From an uncultured beta proteobacterium (GTDB lineage Bacteria > Pseudomonadota > Gammaproteobacteria > Burkholderiales > Burkholderiaceae_C), in NCBI GenBank assembly GCA_903920405.1, contig CAIXMC010000171.1:1-6770 (forward strand): a DNA stretch of 6,770 bases, given 5' to 3'. The notes below the pieces were generated by a model. It worked only from the letters and a program-made list of their open reading frames with translations, ran no database searches and was not told where the DNA came from. Made by a program: the position numbers and the translations under genes. Positions 1-6,709 of this stretch are shown here, piece by piece (positions within the stretch are counted from its first letter, which is position 1; each line of letters begins with the position of its first letter).

Positions 1-195
1 AAAATCCAGCACAAAGGCAAAGCCACAACACTCGCCACAGGCTTGGAGCAAACTGCCCGCTATGCCGATCAATGTGGCGCGGACAGCGCGCATCTGCTGA
101 TTTTTAACCGCGACCCCGACGTAGCGTGGGACGAGAAAATTTACCAGGAAAAGCACAGCAGTGGTGATCGTGTGATCAGTGTTTGGGGTTTGTGA
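1..195 (+). CDS. C-terminal end of a probable AAA-type ATP-binding protein (5' part outside window)
   Basis: Frame 1 is open from the first base to TGA at 193-195 and gives the last 64 residues of a protein that begins outside the window. Recognisable pieces are GLEQTARYADQCGAD (residues 14-28 of the fragment), HLLIFNRDP, WDEKIY and a terminal VISVWGL. From memory, a very similar ending (GLEQT..Y.DRCG....HLVIFDR...WEEKI....I.VWGM) closes a family of bacterial AAA-type ATP-binding proteins of unknown role, many of which carry a PD-(D/E)XK nuclease-like C-terminal region. The ATPase domain itself is not visible, so the function is inferred from the tail only. The gene converges with the flagellar operon and has no evident link to motility. 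The tail is intact and ends normally, so there is no sign of decay inside the window. Confidence 0.6.
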   Translation, partial: KIQHKGKATTLATGLEQTARYADQCGADSAHLLIFNRDPDVAWDEKIYQEKHSSGDRVISVWGL

Positions 196-215
196 AGAGC
201 AGGATGCAGTCAACC

Positions 216-265
216 AAGTGATGTGGCTTTGCTTGGGGCTTGGGGTGCGTTTCAAAGTGATGTGG
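216..265 (+). repeat. Short direct repeat in the left arm (11 bp, two copies)
   Basis: The 11-mer AAGTGATGTGG occurs at 216-226 and again at 255-265. The first copy overlaps the outer block of the inverted repeat, and the second lies just before the inner block. The longer right arm has only one equivalent of this 11-mer. A deletion or slippage event in the left arm between similar sequences would explain both the duplicate and the shorter arm. Confidence 0.6.
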
Positions 266-505
266 TGCAATACCAGGGTGAATTTGTTCTACAGCCAGTT
301 CCGTCATTCCCGCGAAGGCGGGAATCCAGAATGCACTAGATTCCCGCCTTCGCGGGAATGACGAAAATTCAACAACTTGCCTTCAGAACAAATTCACCCT
401 GGCGTTGCACATGGTCTTGCCATCGACGGCCAGGGTTTTGTCTTGGGGTGCAAATATGGGTTGGCCGAATGTTTACGGCTGCCAGACCCAGCAAAGCCAC
501 ATCAC
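218..505. repeat. Long imperfect inverted repeat (possible MITE-like or relic inverted duplication)
   Basis: Three separate blocks of the left arm reappear as reverse complements, in mirrored order, in the right arm. Positions 218-233 match 490-505 (16 of 16). Positions 265-270 match 405-410 (6 of 6), and after two unpaired positions 273-290 match 385-402 (18 of 18). Positions 302-326 match 339-363 (25 of 25). The right arm is about 58 bp longer between the first two blocks, so the left arm appears to have a deletion or rearrangement. The outer ends lie 22 nt after the plus-strand stop and 21 nt after the fliA stop. I see no transposase gene and no convincing target-site duplication. A non-autonomous mobile element or an inverted duplication of a small segment would both fit. 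Confidence 0.75.
302..363. repeat. REP / dRS3-type palindromic repeat pair forming a 25-bp perfect stem
   Basis: Each half contains a 20-bp unit of the form ATTCCC-N8-GGGAAT (306-325 and 340-359), itself a short palindrome of 8-bp arms around 4 bases (GAAG or CTTC). The two halves are perfect reverse complements over 25 bp (302-326 and 339-363), separated by 12 bases. The unit fits the consensus known as dRS3 in Neisseria, and GTCATTCCCGCG-type repeats of this kind are dispersed in many beta- and gammaproteobacterial genomes. The position between two converging genes is typical of REP elements and suggests a role in transcript ends or mRNA stability. That role is inference. Confidence 0.85.
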
Positions 506-526
506 GCTGAATTGCAAAGTGAAAGT

Positions 527-1243
527 TCAGTGTGAACGCATTTTGGCGCGCAGACGCGCAATGGACTGGCTGTGCAATTGACACACTCGTGATTCTGTGA
601 CCTTCAATACGGCAGCGATTTCCTTGAGGTTCATGTCCTGCTCGTAGTACAAGCTCATGATGTGCTGTTCGCGCTCGGGCAAGTTTTTGATGGCTTCAAC
701 CAGAGCCTGACGCAATCGCTGGTCACGCAAAATGTTGACAGGATCAGCGTTGGGGTCGCCCATATGGCGATCCAGAAAACCATCTTCGTCATCTGAGTTG
801 TTGGTCATGTCTTCGAGATAGATCAACTGACTGCCCCGAACCTTGGTGAGCATGCTTTGGTAGTCTTCCAGACTGATACCCATGTCTGCTGCAATTTCGC
901 TCTCTAGCGGGCTACGGCCTAAACGGTGTTCGAGGCGGCGCATTGATTCTTCAATGTCTCTTTGATTTTTGCGTGTGCTGCGTGACACCCAATCGTTTTC
1001 GCGCAGTTCATCGAGCATGGCACCTCGAATGCGTTGTGTGGCAAAGGTTTCAAACTGAACCCCTTGGGTGGCTTCAAAACGTGACAGGGCCTCGGTCAGG
1101 CCAATCAGTCCCACTTGAATCAGATCATCCACCTCCACATTGGCTGGCAACTTGGCCATCATGTGAAACGCGAGCTTGCGAACAAGGGGTTGATATTGAC
1201 GAATCAACGCATTACGATCAAGTTGCCCTTTGGCGGTGTACAT
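527..1243 (-). CDS. fliA: RNA polymerase sigma-28 factor for flagellar genes (FliA)
   Basis: The 238-residue protein is an alternative sigma factor that directs RNA polymerase to late flagellar and chemotaxis promoters and is normally held by the anti-sigma factor FlgM. Sigma region 2 spans about residues 12-85, with VEVDDLIQVGLIGL at 37-50 and FETFATQRIRGAMLDELR at 64-81. Region 3 lies around 90-135. Region 4, with the helix-turn-helix that reads the -35 element, spans about 185-235 (MNLKEIAAVLKVTESRV at 204-220). The length is normal for FliA. I chose ATG at 1243 rather than the TTG one codon upstream, because the ATG overlaps the preceding stop as TGATG and MYTAKGQLDR is a usual FliA opening. 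A weak GGGG lies 10 nt upstream. It is the last gene of the operon. No flgM is visible here. Confidence 0.97.
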   Translation of the reverse strand: MYTAKGQLDRNALIRQYQPLVRKLAFHMMAKLPANVEVDDLIQVGLIGLTEALSRFEATQGVQFETFATQRIRGAMLDELRENDWVSRSTRKNQRDIEESMRRLEHRLGRSPLESEIAADMGISLEDYQSMLTKVRGSQLIYLEDMTNNSDDEDGFLDRHMGDPNADPVNILRDQRLRQALVEAIKNLPEREQHIMSLYYEQDMNLKEIAAVLKVTESRVCQLHSQSIARLRAKMRSH

Positions 1244-1980
1244 CAATGCAAAACCCCGGCCTCATCATCGTGCAATTCGACACTGTTTTCAAGCAGTTGA
1301 AGTGCCAGGCGTTGAATATCGTCTTCGGTACGCCCATCCTGGCGAGCTGCGCGTATGGTCAGGGCATCAGGATGAAAGCCCAGAAAGGTTTGGGTGCAGT
1401 GTTGCAAGTGGTGCAAAGAGGAGTTCATGACCGTTTCGACATTTGACATCAGTGCAATGTTAGCAACTGTTGGGCGCAATCGCTCATACAAAAGTAAATG
1501 TTTTATGACACGATAGGCACTCACGGAAGATGAGGTCTGAGGTGTCAGCAGCACAAGAGGTGACAGGCTGGTGCCTCTGAACATCTGTGGCAACAGCGTG
1601 GCGTGGGTGTAGATCAAAACGACACCGTAGTGGCCAAAGATATGGCCTAGCACGTCACATGTTGTGGGGTTGGTGGACAAAAATTCCAGCCCAAGGGTTG
1701 CGGGCATCACCCCCCATAACTCTGAAAAATTATCCTGATCAAAATGAAGGTGCGGGTTGTTGAGCAGTTGCAGCAGGCCTGGGTTGTCGTTTGTTTCTGG
1801 AGTCATGCCGTCGAGTACCAGCACAGAAAGACCCATGCTGTCCCACGCGCTGCACAAGCTCCACAGCATGGGTAATTCAACCTGTCGCTGCCCGTGACTG
1901 ACCACGGCCACGAGCCGCGGCACTGTTGGACTGGCAAGCCCCCATAAACCGCAGGCCTGGTGAACATCTGCATCAAGCAT
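1243..1980 (-). CDS. Degenerate FlhG/FleN-like protein (MinD-family fold, ATPase motifs lost)
   Basis: This 245-residue protein sits between flhF and fliA, where FlhG (FleN, YlxH) is expected. FlhG is a MinD-type ATPase that works with FlhF to set flagellar number and position. The FlhG outline can be traced: an N-terminal HQACGLWGL (7-15) where FlhG has DQAxGLR; a beta strand RLVAVVSHG (22-30) leading to the P-loop position; LSVLVLDG (51-58) for the strand after the first helix; YGVVLIY (118-124) for switch II; PLVLLTPQTSSSVSAYRVIKHL (141-162), which closely resembles the family's TPEPTS.tDAYalIK; and FLGFHPDALTIRAARQDGR (199-217) for the late G-I-P-x-D-xx-xx-A-x-R region. The Walker A motif KGGVGK[TS] is absent: the site reads SHGQRQVELPM (28-38). 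The DAD of FlhG is DGM and the switch II aspartate is tyrosine. The reading frame is intact and overlaps both neighbours. No clear Shine-Dalgarno sequence was seen, so translation probably depends on coupling to flhF. Confidence 0.8.
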   Translation of the reverse strand: MLDADVHQACGLWGLASPTVPRLVAVVSHGQRQVELPMLWSLCSAWDSMGLSVLVLDGMTPETNDNPGLLQLLNNPHLHFDQDNFSELWGVMPATLGLEFLSTNPTTCDVLGHIFGHYGVVLIYTHATLLPQMFRGTSLSPLVLLTPQTSSSVSAYRVIKHLLLYERLRPTVANIALMSNVETVMNSSLHHLQHCTQTFLGFHPDALTIRAARQDGRTEDDIQRLALQLLENSVELHDDEAGVLH

Positions 1981-3448
1981 GGTATCTGCCCATGGGCACC
2001 TCTGCAGACTCCGAGAAAAAGAAGTTCAGTTCTTCGGCTTTGGGGTCATACGCCGATTTGGCAAATGTGCGCATGGACAAGGCTGTCAACTTGGCGGCAT
2101 CGGCACGTTCCCAATCTTGAGGTACTTTTTGACCTATCGTGGTACCGCGCAGGACCAGTTGATGGCGTATGCAGGTGTCAAGCGCAGGTCCCATTTTGGC
2201 GGCCTCATCAATTTTGGACAGAATGGTATGTTGTGATTCGGCACTTTTAAACTGTGCCACGGCATCGTCTAAGGTATCACCGTGGCTGCCAGCGTTAAGA
2301 ACCAGCAAACGCTTGATGCCGGGCAAGTCGAGCATGTCGAGCATGTCACGCTTGCGTGGGTCATTGGGAGCAAGACCAGTGGTATCAATGAGTACCATTT
2401 TTTTATTGGACAACAGGCCAAGCAAATCTTGCAGGGCAGGGCGGTCGTGAGCCAAATGCGCAACCACACCCAGCATGCGACCATAGGCACGTAATTGCTC
2501 ATGCGCACCCACGCGGTAGGTATCCAGGGTAATCAACCCGACGCTGTTGGTACCGTGCGTTCTCGCACACAGACCTGCGAGCTTGGCTGCGGTAGTGGTT
2601 TTCCCTACACCAGTCGATCCTATCAATGCCAAAGAACCGCCTTCCTCAAGAATCGACTGTGTTGTGGCATCGGTTCGCAAATTGCGCACCAGAACATCCG
2701 TTACCCAGCGCGTGGCCTCTGCTGCATCAAAATTTTCTGGCATACGCTCAAGAATGGTACGCGCCAGGGTGGGTGAATAGCCGCAGCGCAACAGTTTGAG
2801 CATCAGGTTGGTTTGAATGGGATTTTGGCGTGCCTGTCCGAGCCAGGTCAGGGTGTTAAAGCGCTCTTCAATCATGGATTTCATAGCATGCAGTTCATCC
2901 GCAATGCCGTGTGAAAGCGATGGTACAGGTGCTGGTGCAGGTACTGGTGCAGCGCTGGGCTGCAGGTTGGGGCGTGCCTTTTGGCTCTGTTGCCAGTGCG
3001 CAGGGGATGTGGCTTGTATGGAACTGTTTTGTTTTTCAGGTTTGACAAAGGTGCTGGTGACAGGTCGATCTGGCATGGTGTCAGGGATAGGGGTGTTCAG
3101 TGCTTCCTGACGGCGGCGCAACATACGCTCGCGCACATAGTCTTGAAACGACAAGGTGCTCATGGCCAGTTGCGTGGCATCATCTACCACAGCGCTATTG
3201 GGGTTCACCTGCGCAGCAGACACCATCTTGCGCGAAATCGTTTGGCCAGTCTGTCCTAGTGGGCGCGTGCCTTGACGCGCTGCATCTGCCTGATCCAGTT
3301 CCGCCAGAGTGTCTTCACCCGTGGCAATGACTTCAATACCAGTGGGTGTAGCGCGGTTGGACAATATCAGTGTGCCATCACCAAAGGTCATTCTCGCTTT
3401 GGCCAGCGCCTCGCGAGAGGTCTGGGCGGTGAATTTCTGGATGTTCAT
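1973..3448 (-). CDS. flhF: Flagellar biosynthesis SRP-type GTPase FlhF
   Basis: FlhF (491 residues) is a GTPase of the Ffh/FtsY family that acts at the membrane to place the flagellum, usually at the pole. The N-terminal B domain begins MNIQKFTAQTSREALAKAR, with FGDGTLILSNR at 22-32. A Pro/Ala/Gln-rich linker follows (about 145-180). The N domain occupies about 210-265. The G domain shows the P-loop GSTGVGKTTT (277-286), DTYRVGAHEQLR (309-320), the G3 motif DTTG (355-358), SKID (411-414) in the place of TKxD, and GTTIGQKVPQDW (435-446) near the end. All catalytic elements of an SRP GTPase appear present. The start ATG overlaps the flhA stop as ATGA, and a good Shine-Dalgarno sequence AAAGGTG lies 7 nt upstream. 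The 3' end overlaps the next gene by 8 nt. The normal partner is FlhG, which is degenerate here. Confidence 0.97.
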   Translation of the reverse strand: MNIQKFTAQTSREALAKARMTFGDGTLILSNRATPTGIEVIATGEDTLAELDQADAARQGTRPLGQTGQTISRKMVSAAQVNPNSAVVDDATQLAMSTLSFQDYVRERMLRRRQEALNTPIPDTMPDRPVTSTFVKPEKQNSSIQATSPAHWQQSQKARPNLQPSAAPVPAPAPVPSLSHGIADELHAMKSMIEERFNTLTWLGQARQNPIQTNLMLKLLRCGYSPTLARTILERMPENFDAAEATRWVTDVLVRNLRTDATTQSILEEGGSLALIGSTGVGKTTTAAKLAGLCARTHGTNSVGLITLDTYRVGAHEQLRAYGRMLGVVAHLAHDRPALQDLLGLLSNKKMVLIDTTGLAPNDPRKRDMLDMLDLPGIKRLLVLNAGSHGDTLDDAVAQFKSAESQHTILSKIDEAAKMGPALDTCIRHQLVLRGTTIGQKVPQDWERADAAKLTALSMRTFAKSAYDPKAEELNFFFSESAEVPMGRYHA

Positions 3449-5526
3449 GATGCTGCACCTTTCAGGATGGGACCGATGCGAATGGTGTGTGTGTCAGGAA
3501 TTTCGCTGTGTGCCAGCACTTGCAGGCGCGGTGCCATCCGGCGCACCAGACGGGCAATGGCGTTGCGAATCGAGTCGGGCACCAGCAAACATGCGGGAAT
3601 ACCAATCTCTTCTTGTTTCATGGCCATTTCAGCCGCTTTTTTTGTCAGGATATCGGCCACACCTGGGTCAAGGGCCTGGCCTGTGTTGTTGCCCAAGGCT
3701 TGAACCAGCAGACGCTCCAGCGGAGGGTCAATGGCAATCACATTGAGTTCACTCACAGGGCCGTAAATTTGTTGCACGATGGCCGGTGACAAGGCAATGC
3801 GCACACGCCTGGCCAGTTCAACGGGGTCAGACACTGTGGTGGCGTGTTCTGCGATGGTTTCGATGATGGTGCGGATGTCACGAATGTGAACCGACTCTTC
3901 AAGCAGCAGTTGCAATACTTTCTGAAATACGGCGATGGATACCATTTTGGGAACCACTTCTTCGATCAATTTTGGGGCTTGTTTGCTAACATATTCAACA
4001 AGTTGCTGTGTTTCTGTTCTGCTTAACAACTTGGCAGCTTGCACTTGCATCAAGTGTGACAAATGTGTGGCCATCACAGTCTCGGAATCAACTACGGTAA
4101 ACCCTGCCATTTGTGCCGCTTCTTTTTGTTGATTGTCTATCCAGTGTGCAGGCAGACCAAAAGCGGGGTCGGTTGTGGGGGTGCCAATCAGGGGCGTGGT
4201 AATACCGCCTGGATTGATGGCCAGGAATTGACCCGGAAAGGCTTCCCCTTCGCCCACGATGACACCGCGTGAGGTAATGCGGTAGCCACTGGGTTTAAGT
4301 TCCAGGTTGTCACGCACATGCACCGGCGGGGGTAAAAAGCCAACTTCCTGGGCAAATTTGCGCCGAACGCCTTTGATGCGCGTGAGCAAATCCCCCTGGC
4401 GATTTTTATCTACCAACGTAATCAACCGATACCCCAGTTCCAGCCCCAGTTGATCCACGGGTTGCAGATCGTCCCAACTGGCTTCGCCATCCGATGCAGG
4501 CGCAGGTGCTGCGGTGCTCTCGGGTTCGGGTTCAGGTTGGTGTGCCAGCATCCAGGCACCATAGCCCAGTAAAGAGGCGACACCCAAAAATACCACATGC
4601 GGCATGCCTGGAATAAGGCCCAAGATACCCATGATGCCGGCGCTGATGCCAAGCACCCTGGGTGACAGAAACATCTGGGTCACAATTTGGCCGCTCAAAT
4701 CACGGTCTTTGCCCACGCGTGACACCACCATGGCTGCTGCTACTGAAATCAACAAGCCCGGAATTTGCGCCACCAGCGCATCGCCAATGGCTAGCAGGAT
4801 ATAGGTGTCAGCGGCTTGACCAGCACTTAAACCATGTTGCAACATGCCGATGGCAAAGCCGCCTATCATGTTGATGAGTAAAATCAAAATACCTGCAACG
4901 GCATCACCGCGAACAAATTTCGATGCACCGTCCATCGAACCAAAAAAGTCAGCTTCTTCAGAGACTTCAGCACGACGACGTTTGGCTTCTTTTTCATCAA
5001 TCAGGCCGGCGTTTAAATCTGAATCGACGGCCATTTGTTTGCCAGGCATGGCATCCAGTGCAAACCGTGCAGAGACTTCAGCAATACGCTCTGCACCTTT
5101 GGTCACCACCACAAAGTTGATGACGACCAAAATCGAGAACACAATCAAACCGACTGCAAAATTTCCGCCAATCAAAAAATGACCAAAGGCTTCAATCACC
5201 GCGCCAGCAGCGCCTGGGCCTGTGTGGCCTTCCAACAGAACCACGCGGGTCGATGCCACGTTGAGCGACAGTCTCATCAAGGTGGTCAGCAACAAAACTG
5301 CCGGAAATGCAGCAAAGTCCAGAGGCCGAATCATGTAAGCTGCCACCATCATCACCATTAAAGCCACCGAGATGTTGAAAGTGAAAAAAGTGTCGAGCAT
5401 CCATGCTGGCAAGGGCAGCACCATCATGGACAAAATGGCAACCACCAAGATGGGAGCAGCAGCACTTTGAGCAACCGCTGTATTGTTGCCAAACCACTGT
5501 TTAATGGGTTGCACGGAGATTTTCAT
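3445..5526 (-). CDS. flhA: Flagellar type III export gate protein FlhA
   Basis: FlhA (693 residues, normal length) forms the nonameric ring of the flagellar export gate in the inner membrane and binds chaperone-substrate complexes through its cytoplasmic domain. The N-terminal half is strongly hydrophobic, with about eight membrane segments between residues 24 and 328. A conserved cytoplasmic loop carries the FHIPEP family signature (about 143-170, RIAEVSARFALDAMPGKQMA) and GASKFVRGDAVAG (200-212), including an aspartate at 208 of the type known to be essential in other FlhA proteins. A Pro/Glu/Ala linker (about 331-348, PEPEPE) leads to the cytoplasmic domain from about 350, with GYRLITLVD, a G-x-R-R motif region and a VSELNVIAIDPPLE stretch near 591-604. 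The start ATG overlaps the flhB stop as ATGA. No separate Shine-Dalgarno sequence is evident, so coupling to flhB is likely. Confidence 0.98.
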   Translation of the reverse strand: MKISVQPIKQWFGNNTAVAQSAAAPILVVAILSMMVLPLPAWMLDTFFTFNISVALMVMMVAAYMIRPLDFAAFPAVLLLTTLMRLSLNVASTRVVLLEGHTGPGAAGAVIEAFGHFLIGGNFAVGLIVFSILVVINFVVVTKGAERIAEVSARFALDAMPGKQMAVDSDLNAGLIDEKEAKRRRAEVSEEADFFGSMDGASKFVRGDAVAGILILLINMIGGFAIGMLQHGLSAGQAADTYILLAIGDALVAQIPGLLISVAAAMVVSRVGKDRDLSGQIVTQMFLSPRVLGISAGIMGILGLIPGMPHVVFLGVASLLGYGAWMLAHQPEPEPESTAAPAPASDGEASWDDLQPVDQLGLELGYRLITLVDKNRQGDLLTRIKGVRRKFAQEVGFLPPPVHVRDNLELKPSGYRITSRGVIVGEGEAFPGQFLAINPGGITTPLIGTPTTDPAFGLPAHWIDNQQKEAAQMAGFTVVDSETVMATHLSHLMQVQAAKLLSRTETQQLVEYVSKQAPKLIEEVVPKMVSIAVFQKVLQLLLEESVHIRDIRTIIETIAEHATTVSDPVELARRVRIALSPAIVQQIYGPVSELNVIAIDPPLERLLVQALGNNTGQALDPGVADILTKKAAEMAMKQEEIGIPACLLVPDSIRNAIARLVRRMAPRLQVLAHSEIPDTHTIRIGPILKGAAS
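3456..3462 (-). promoter_or_regulatory. Shine-Dalgarno sequence of flhF
   Basis: The minus-strand sequence AAAGGTG lies 7 nt before the flhF ATG (3448-3446), inside the last codons of flhA. It is the only clear ribosome binding site among the five operon genes, and it supports the chosen flhF start. FlhF may therefore be initiated independently as well as by coupling to flhA. Confidence 0.6.
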
Positions 5527-6680
5527 GGTGTTGCGGTGGTAGATACCACTTTGGACAAGGGATCAAGTTCGGGGGGCACAAATGGCAGTGGTGGCTCATC
5601 AGGCATGGGGCCATCGCCACGCATGGCTGCTTTCAGGCGGTAAATATAGGCCAGCACCTGAGCGACAGCGGTATAGAGACTTGTGGGAATGTCCTGATCC
5701 AGCTCGGCATTGGCATACAGGGCGCGTGCGAGCATGGGTGACTGCAACACGGGAATGGATTTTTCCTTGGCAAGATCACGAATTTTGAAAGCCATCAAAT
5801 CAGCACCTTTGGCAATGACACGCGGCGCGTTCATGCTTTGATCGTCGTAACGCACTGCAACAGCGTAGTGGGTGGGGTTCATCAGTACAAAGTCGGCCTT
5901 GGGAACGGCTTTGATGCTGTTGCCATTGGCAATTTCGCTTTGCCGTTTACGCATACGGCCCTTCATTTCTGGATTGCCGTCTGATTCTTTGCCTTCCTGT
6001 TTGACTTCCTGGTGCGACATCTTCAGGCGTGACGCATGCAAAAACCTTTGTAAAGGAACATCTACCATGGCAACCGCCAAAATCACCAAAAGCATCAGCT
6101 CCAAGCCCTTGTAAAGCCATTGACTCAAGTGTCCAATGGCCCAGCTTGATGGTTGCAGAACCAAGGCACTCAAGGTGTTAATGCTGGAAGAGAGGTAGAG
6201 ATAGCCGATGGTCAGCAGCATGGCAGTAATAAAAACCATCTTGACCACTTCAAAGAACTTGTCTTTGGAAAACAAATGACCCAAGCCAGAAATGGGGTTA
6301 AGACGGCTAAAGTCAGGCATGATGGGTTTGAGACTGGCCACCCATCCACCTGCTGCAACCGTGCTGCCCACTGTCACCGTCAGCACGACGCCACCAAATA
6401 TGGCGCTGATAACAAGGCCTACAGCGACCATCGTGCCCAGCCGGTGAAGCATGGTCAGAGGGTCATGGACAGCTTGAGCATCGAAAAGAAGCTGCAAACT
6501 TAGCTCGTTTTGCAGACGATCAAACATCATTGGGCCAAAAGCGATCAAGCAAACGGCACCTGTGCCCAAGATGGCCAAATGGGTTAAATCGCGAGAGCGG
6601 GCGGCCTGTCCGTCTTCGCGAGCTTTGTCTAGCTTGCGTTCGGAGGCGGGTAGGTTGCGGTCTTGACTGCTGGATTCCAT
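5523..6680 (-). CDS. flhB: Flagellar type III export switch protein FlhB
   Basis: FlhB (385 residues) is the export-gate protein that changes substrate specificity from rod/hook to filament proteins when it cleaves itself. The N-terminal ASERKLDKAREDGQAARSRDL (13-32 region) is typical. Four membrane segments are visible at about 33-50, 82-106, 144-165 and 186-207. The cytoplasmic domain contains the autocleavage motif NPTH at 268-271, with cleavage expected between Asn268 and Pro269. The motif is followed by HYAVAVRYD and by VIAKGADLMAFKIRDLA (288-304). A proline-rich tail (about 358-371) extends past the core. The start at MESSSQDRN fits the usual MAESSSQDKN-type opening of related proteins. 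It is the first operon gene visible, and its stop overlaps the flhA start. No Shine-Dalgarno sequence lies in the expected place. Confidence 0.98.
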   Translation of the reverse strand: MESSSQDRNLPASERKLDKAREDGQAARSRDLTHLAILGTGAVCLIAFGPMMFDRLQNELSLQLLFDAQAVHDPLTMLHRLGTMVAVGLVISAIFGGVVLTVTVGSTVAAGGWVASLKPIMPDFSRLNPISGLGHLFSKDKFFEVVKMVFITAMLLTIGYLYLSSSINTLSALVLQPSSWAIGHLSQWLYKGLELMLLVILAVAMVDVPLQRFLHASRLKMSHQEVKQEGKESDGNPEMKGRMRKRQSEIANGNSIKAVPKADFVLMNPTHYAVAVRYDDQSMNAPRVIAKGADLMAFKIRDLAKEKSIPVLQSPMLARALYANAELDQDIPTSLYTAVAQVLAYIYRLKAAMRGDGPMPDEPPLPFVPPELDPLSKVVSTTATP

Positions 6681-6709
6681 GATGATGATACGGTTTTATC
6701 CATTTTCAT
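6629..6709 (-). other. Possible 26-codon upstream ORF overlapping the flhB start
   Basis: On the minus strand, AAGG (6718-6715) lies 5 nt before an ATG at 6709. This ATG opens a 26-codon frame (MKMDKTVSSSWNPAVK...) that ends at TAG (6631-6629) inside flhB, in a different reading frame. The flhB ATG at 6680 lies 34 nt from this Shine-Dalgarno sequence and has no other. Either the short frame is translated and affects flhB initiation, or flhB simply has a weak ribosome binding site. The peptide resembles nothing I know. Confidence 0.25.

Larger units (their letters stand above)
196..526. other. Convergent intergenic region made mostly of inverted repeats
   Basis: This 331-bp stretch lies between the stop codon of the plus-strand ATPase fragment (195) and the stop codon of fliA (527 on the minus strand). 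I see no convincing gene. Open frames that enter it on either strand translate to low-complexity or repeat-derived peptides. The region is dominated by a long imperfect inverted repeat with a REP-like palindrome at its centre, listed separately. No hairpin followed by a clear T-run was seen on either strand. If transcription of the two converging genes ends here, it would be through the palindrome rather than through a textbook intrinsic terminator. Confidence 0.8.

Noticed and set aside
302..363. Two near-identical repeats with a short spacer, resembling a CRISPR fragment
   Set aside because: Only two units exist, they are inverted rather than direct, and the spacer is 12 bp. The sequence matches the REP/dRS3 type.
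302..363. Classical intrinsic terminator
   Set aside because: The stem is strong, but no T-run follows it on either strand. The role in termination is therefore left as possible, not called.
369..584. Minus-strand frame of 71 codons overlapping the fliA 3' end
   Set aside because: It overlaps fliA in another frame and runs into the inverted repeat. It has no ribosome binding site and no known family.
943..1446. Open frame of 167 codons on the plus strand
   Set aside because: It lies antisense to fliA and the flhG-like gene, is Cys/Trp-rich with no recognisable family, and is explained by the codon pattern of the real genes on the other strand.
2327..2350. Tandem 9-bp repeat (GTCGAGCAT) inside flhF
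   Set aside because: It encodes a repeated Met-Leu-Asp in a helix of the G domain (about residues 368-374), keeps the frame, and has only two copies. It is a minor local duplication.
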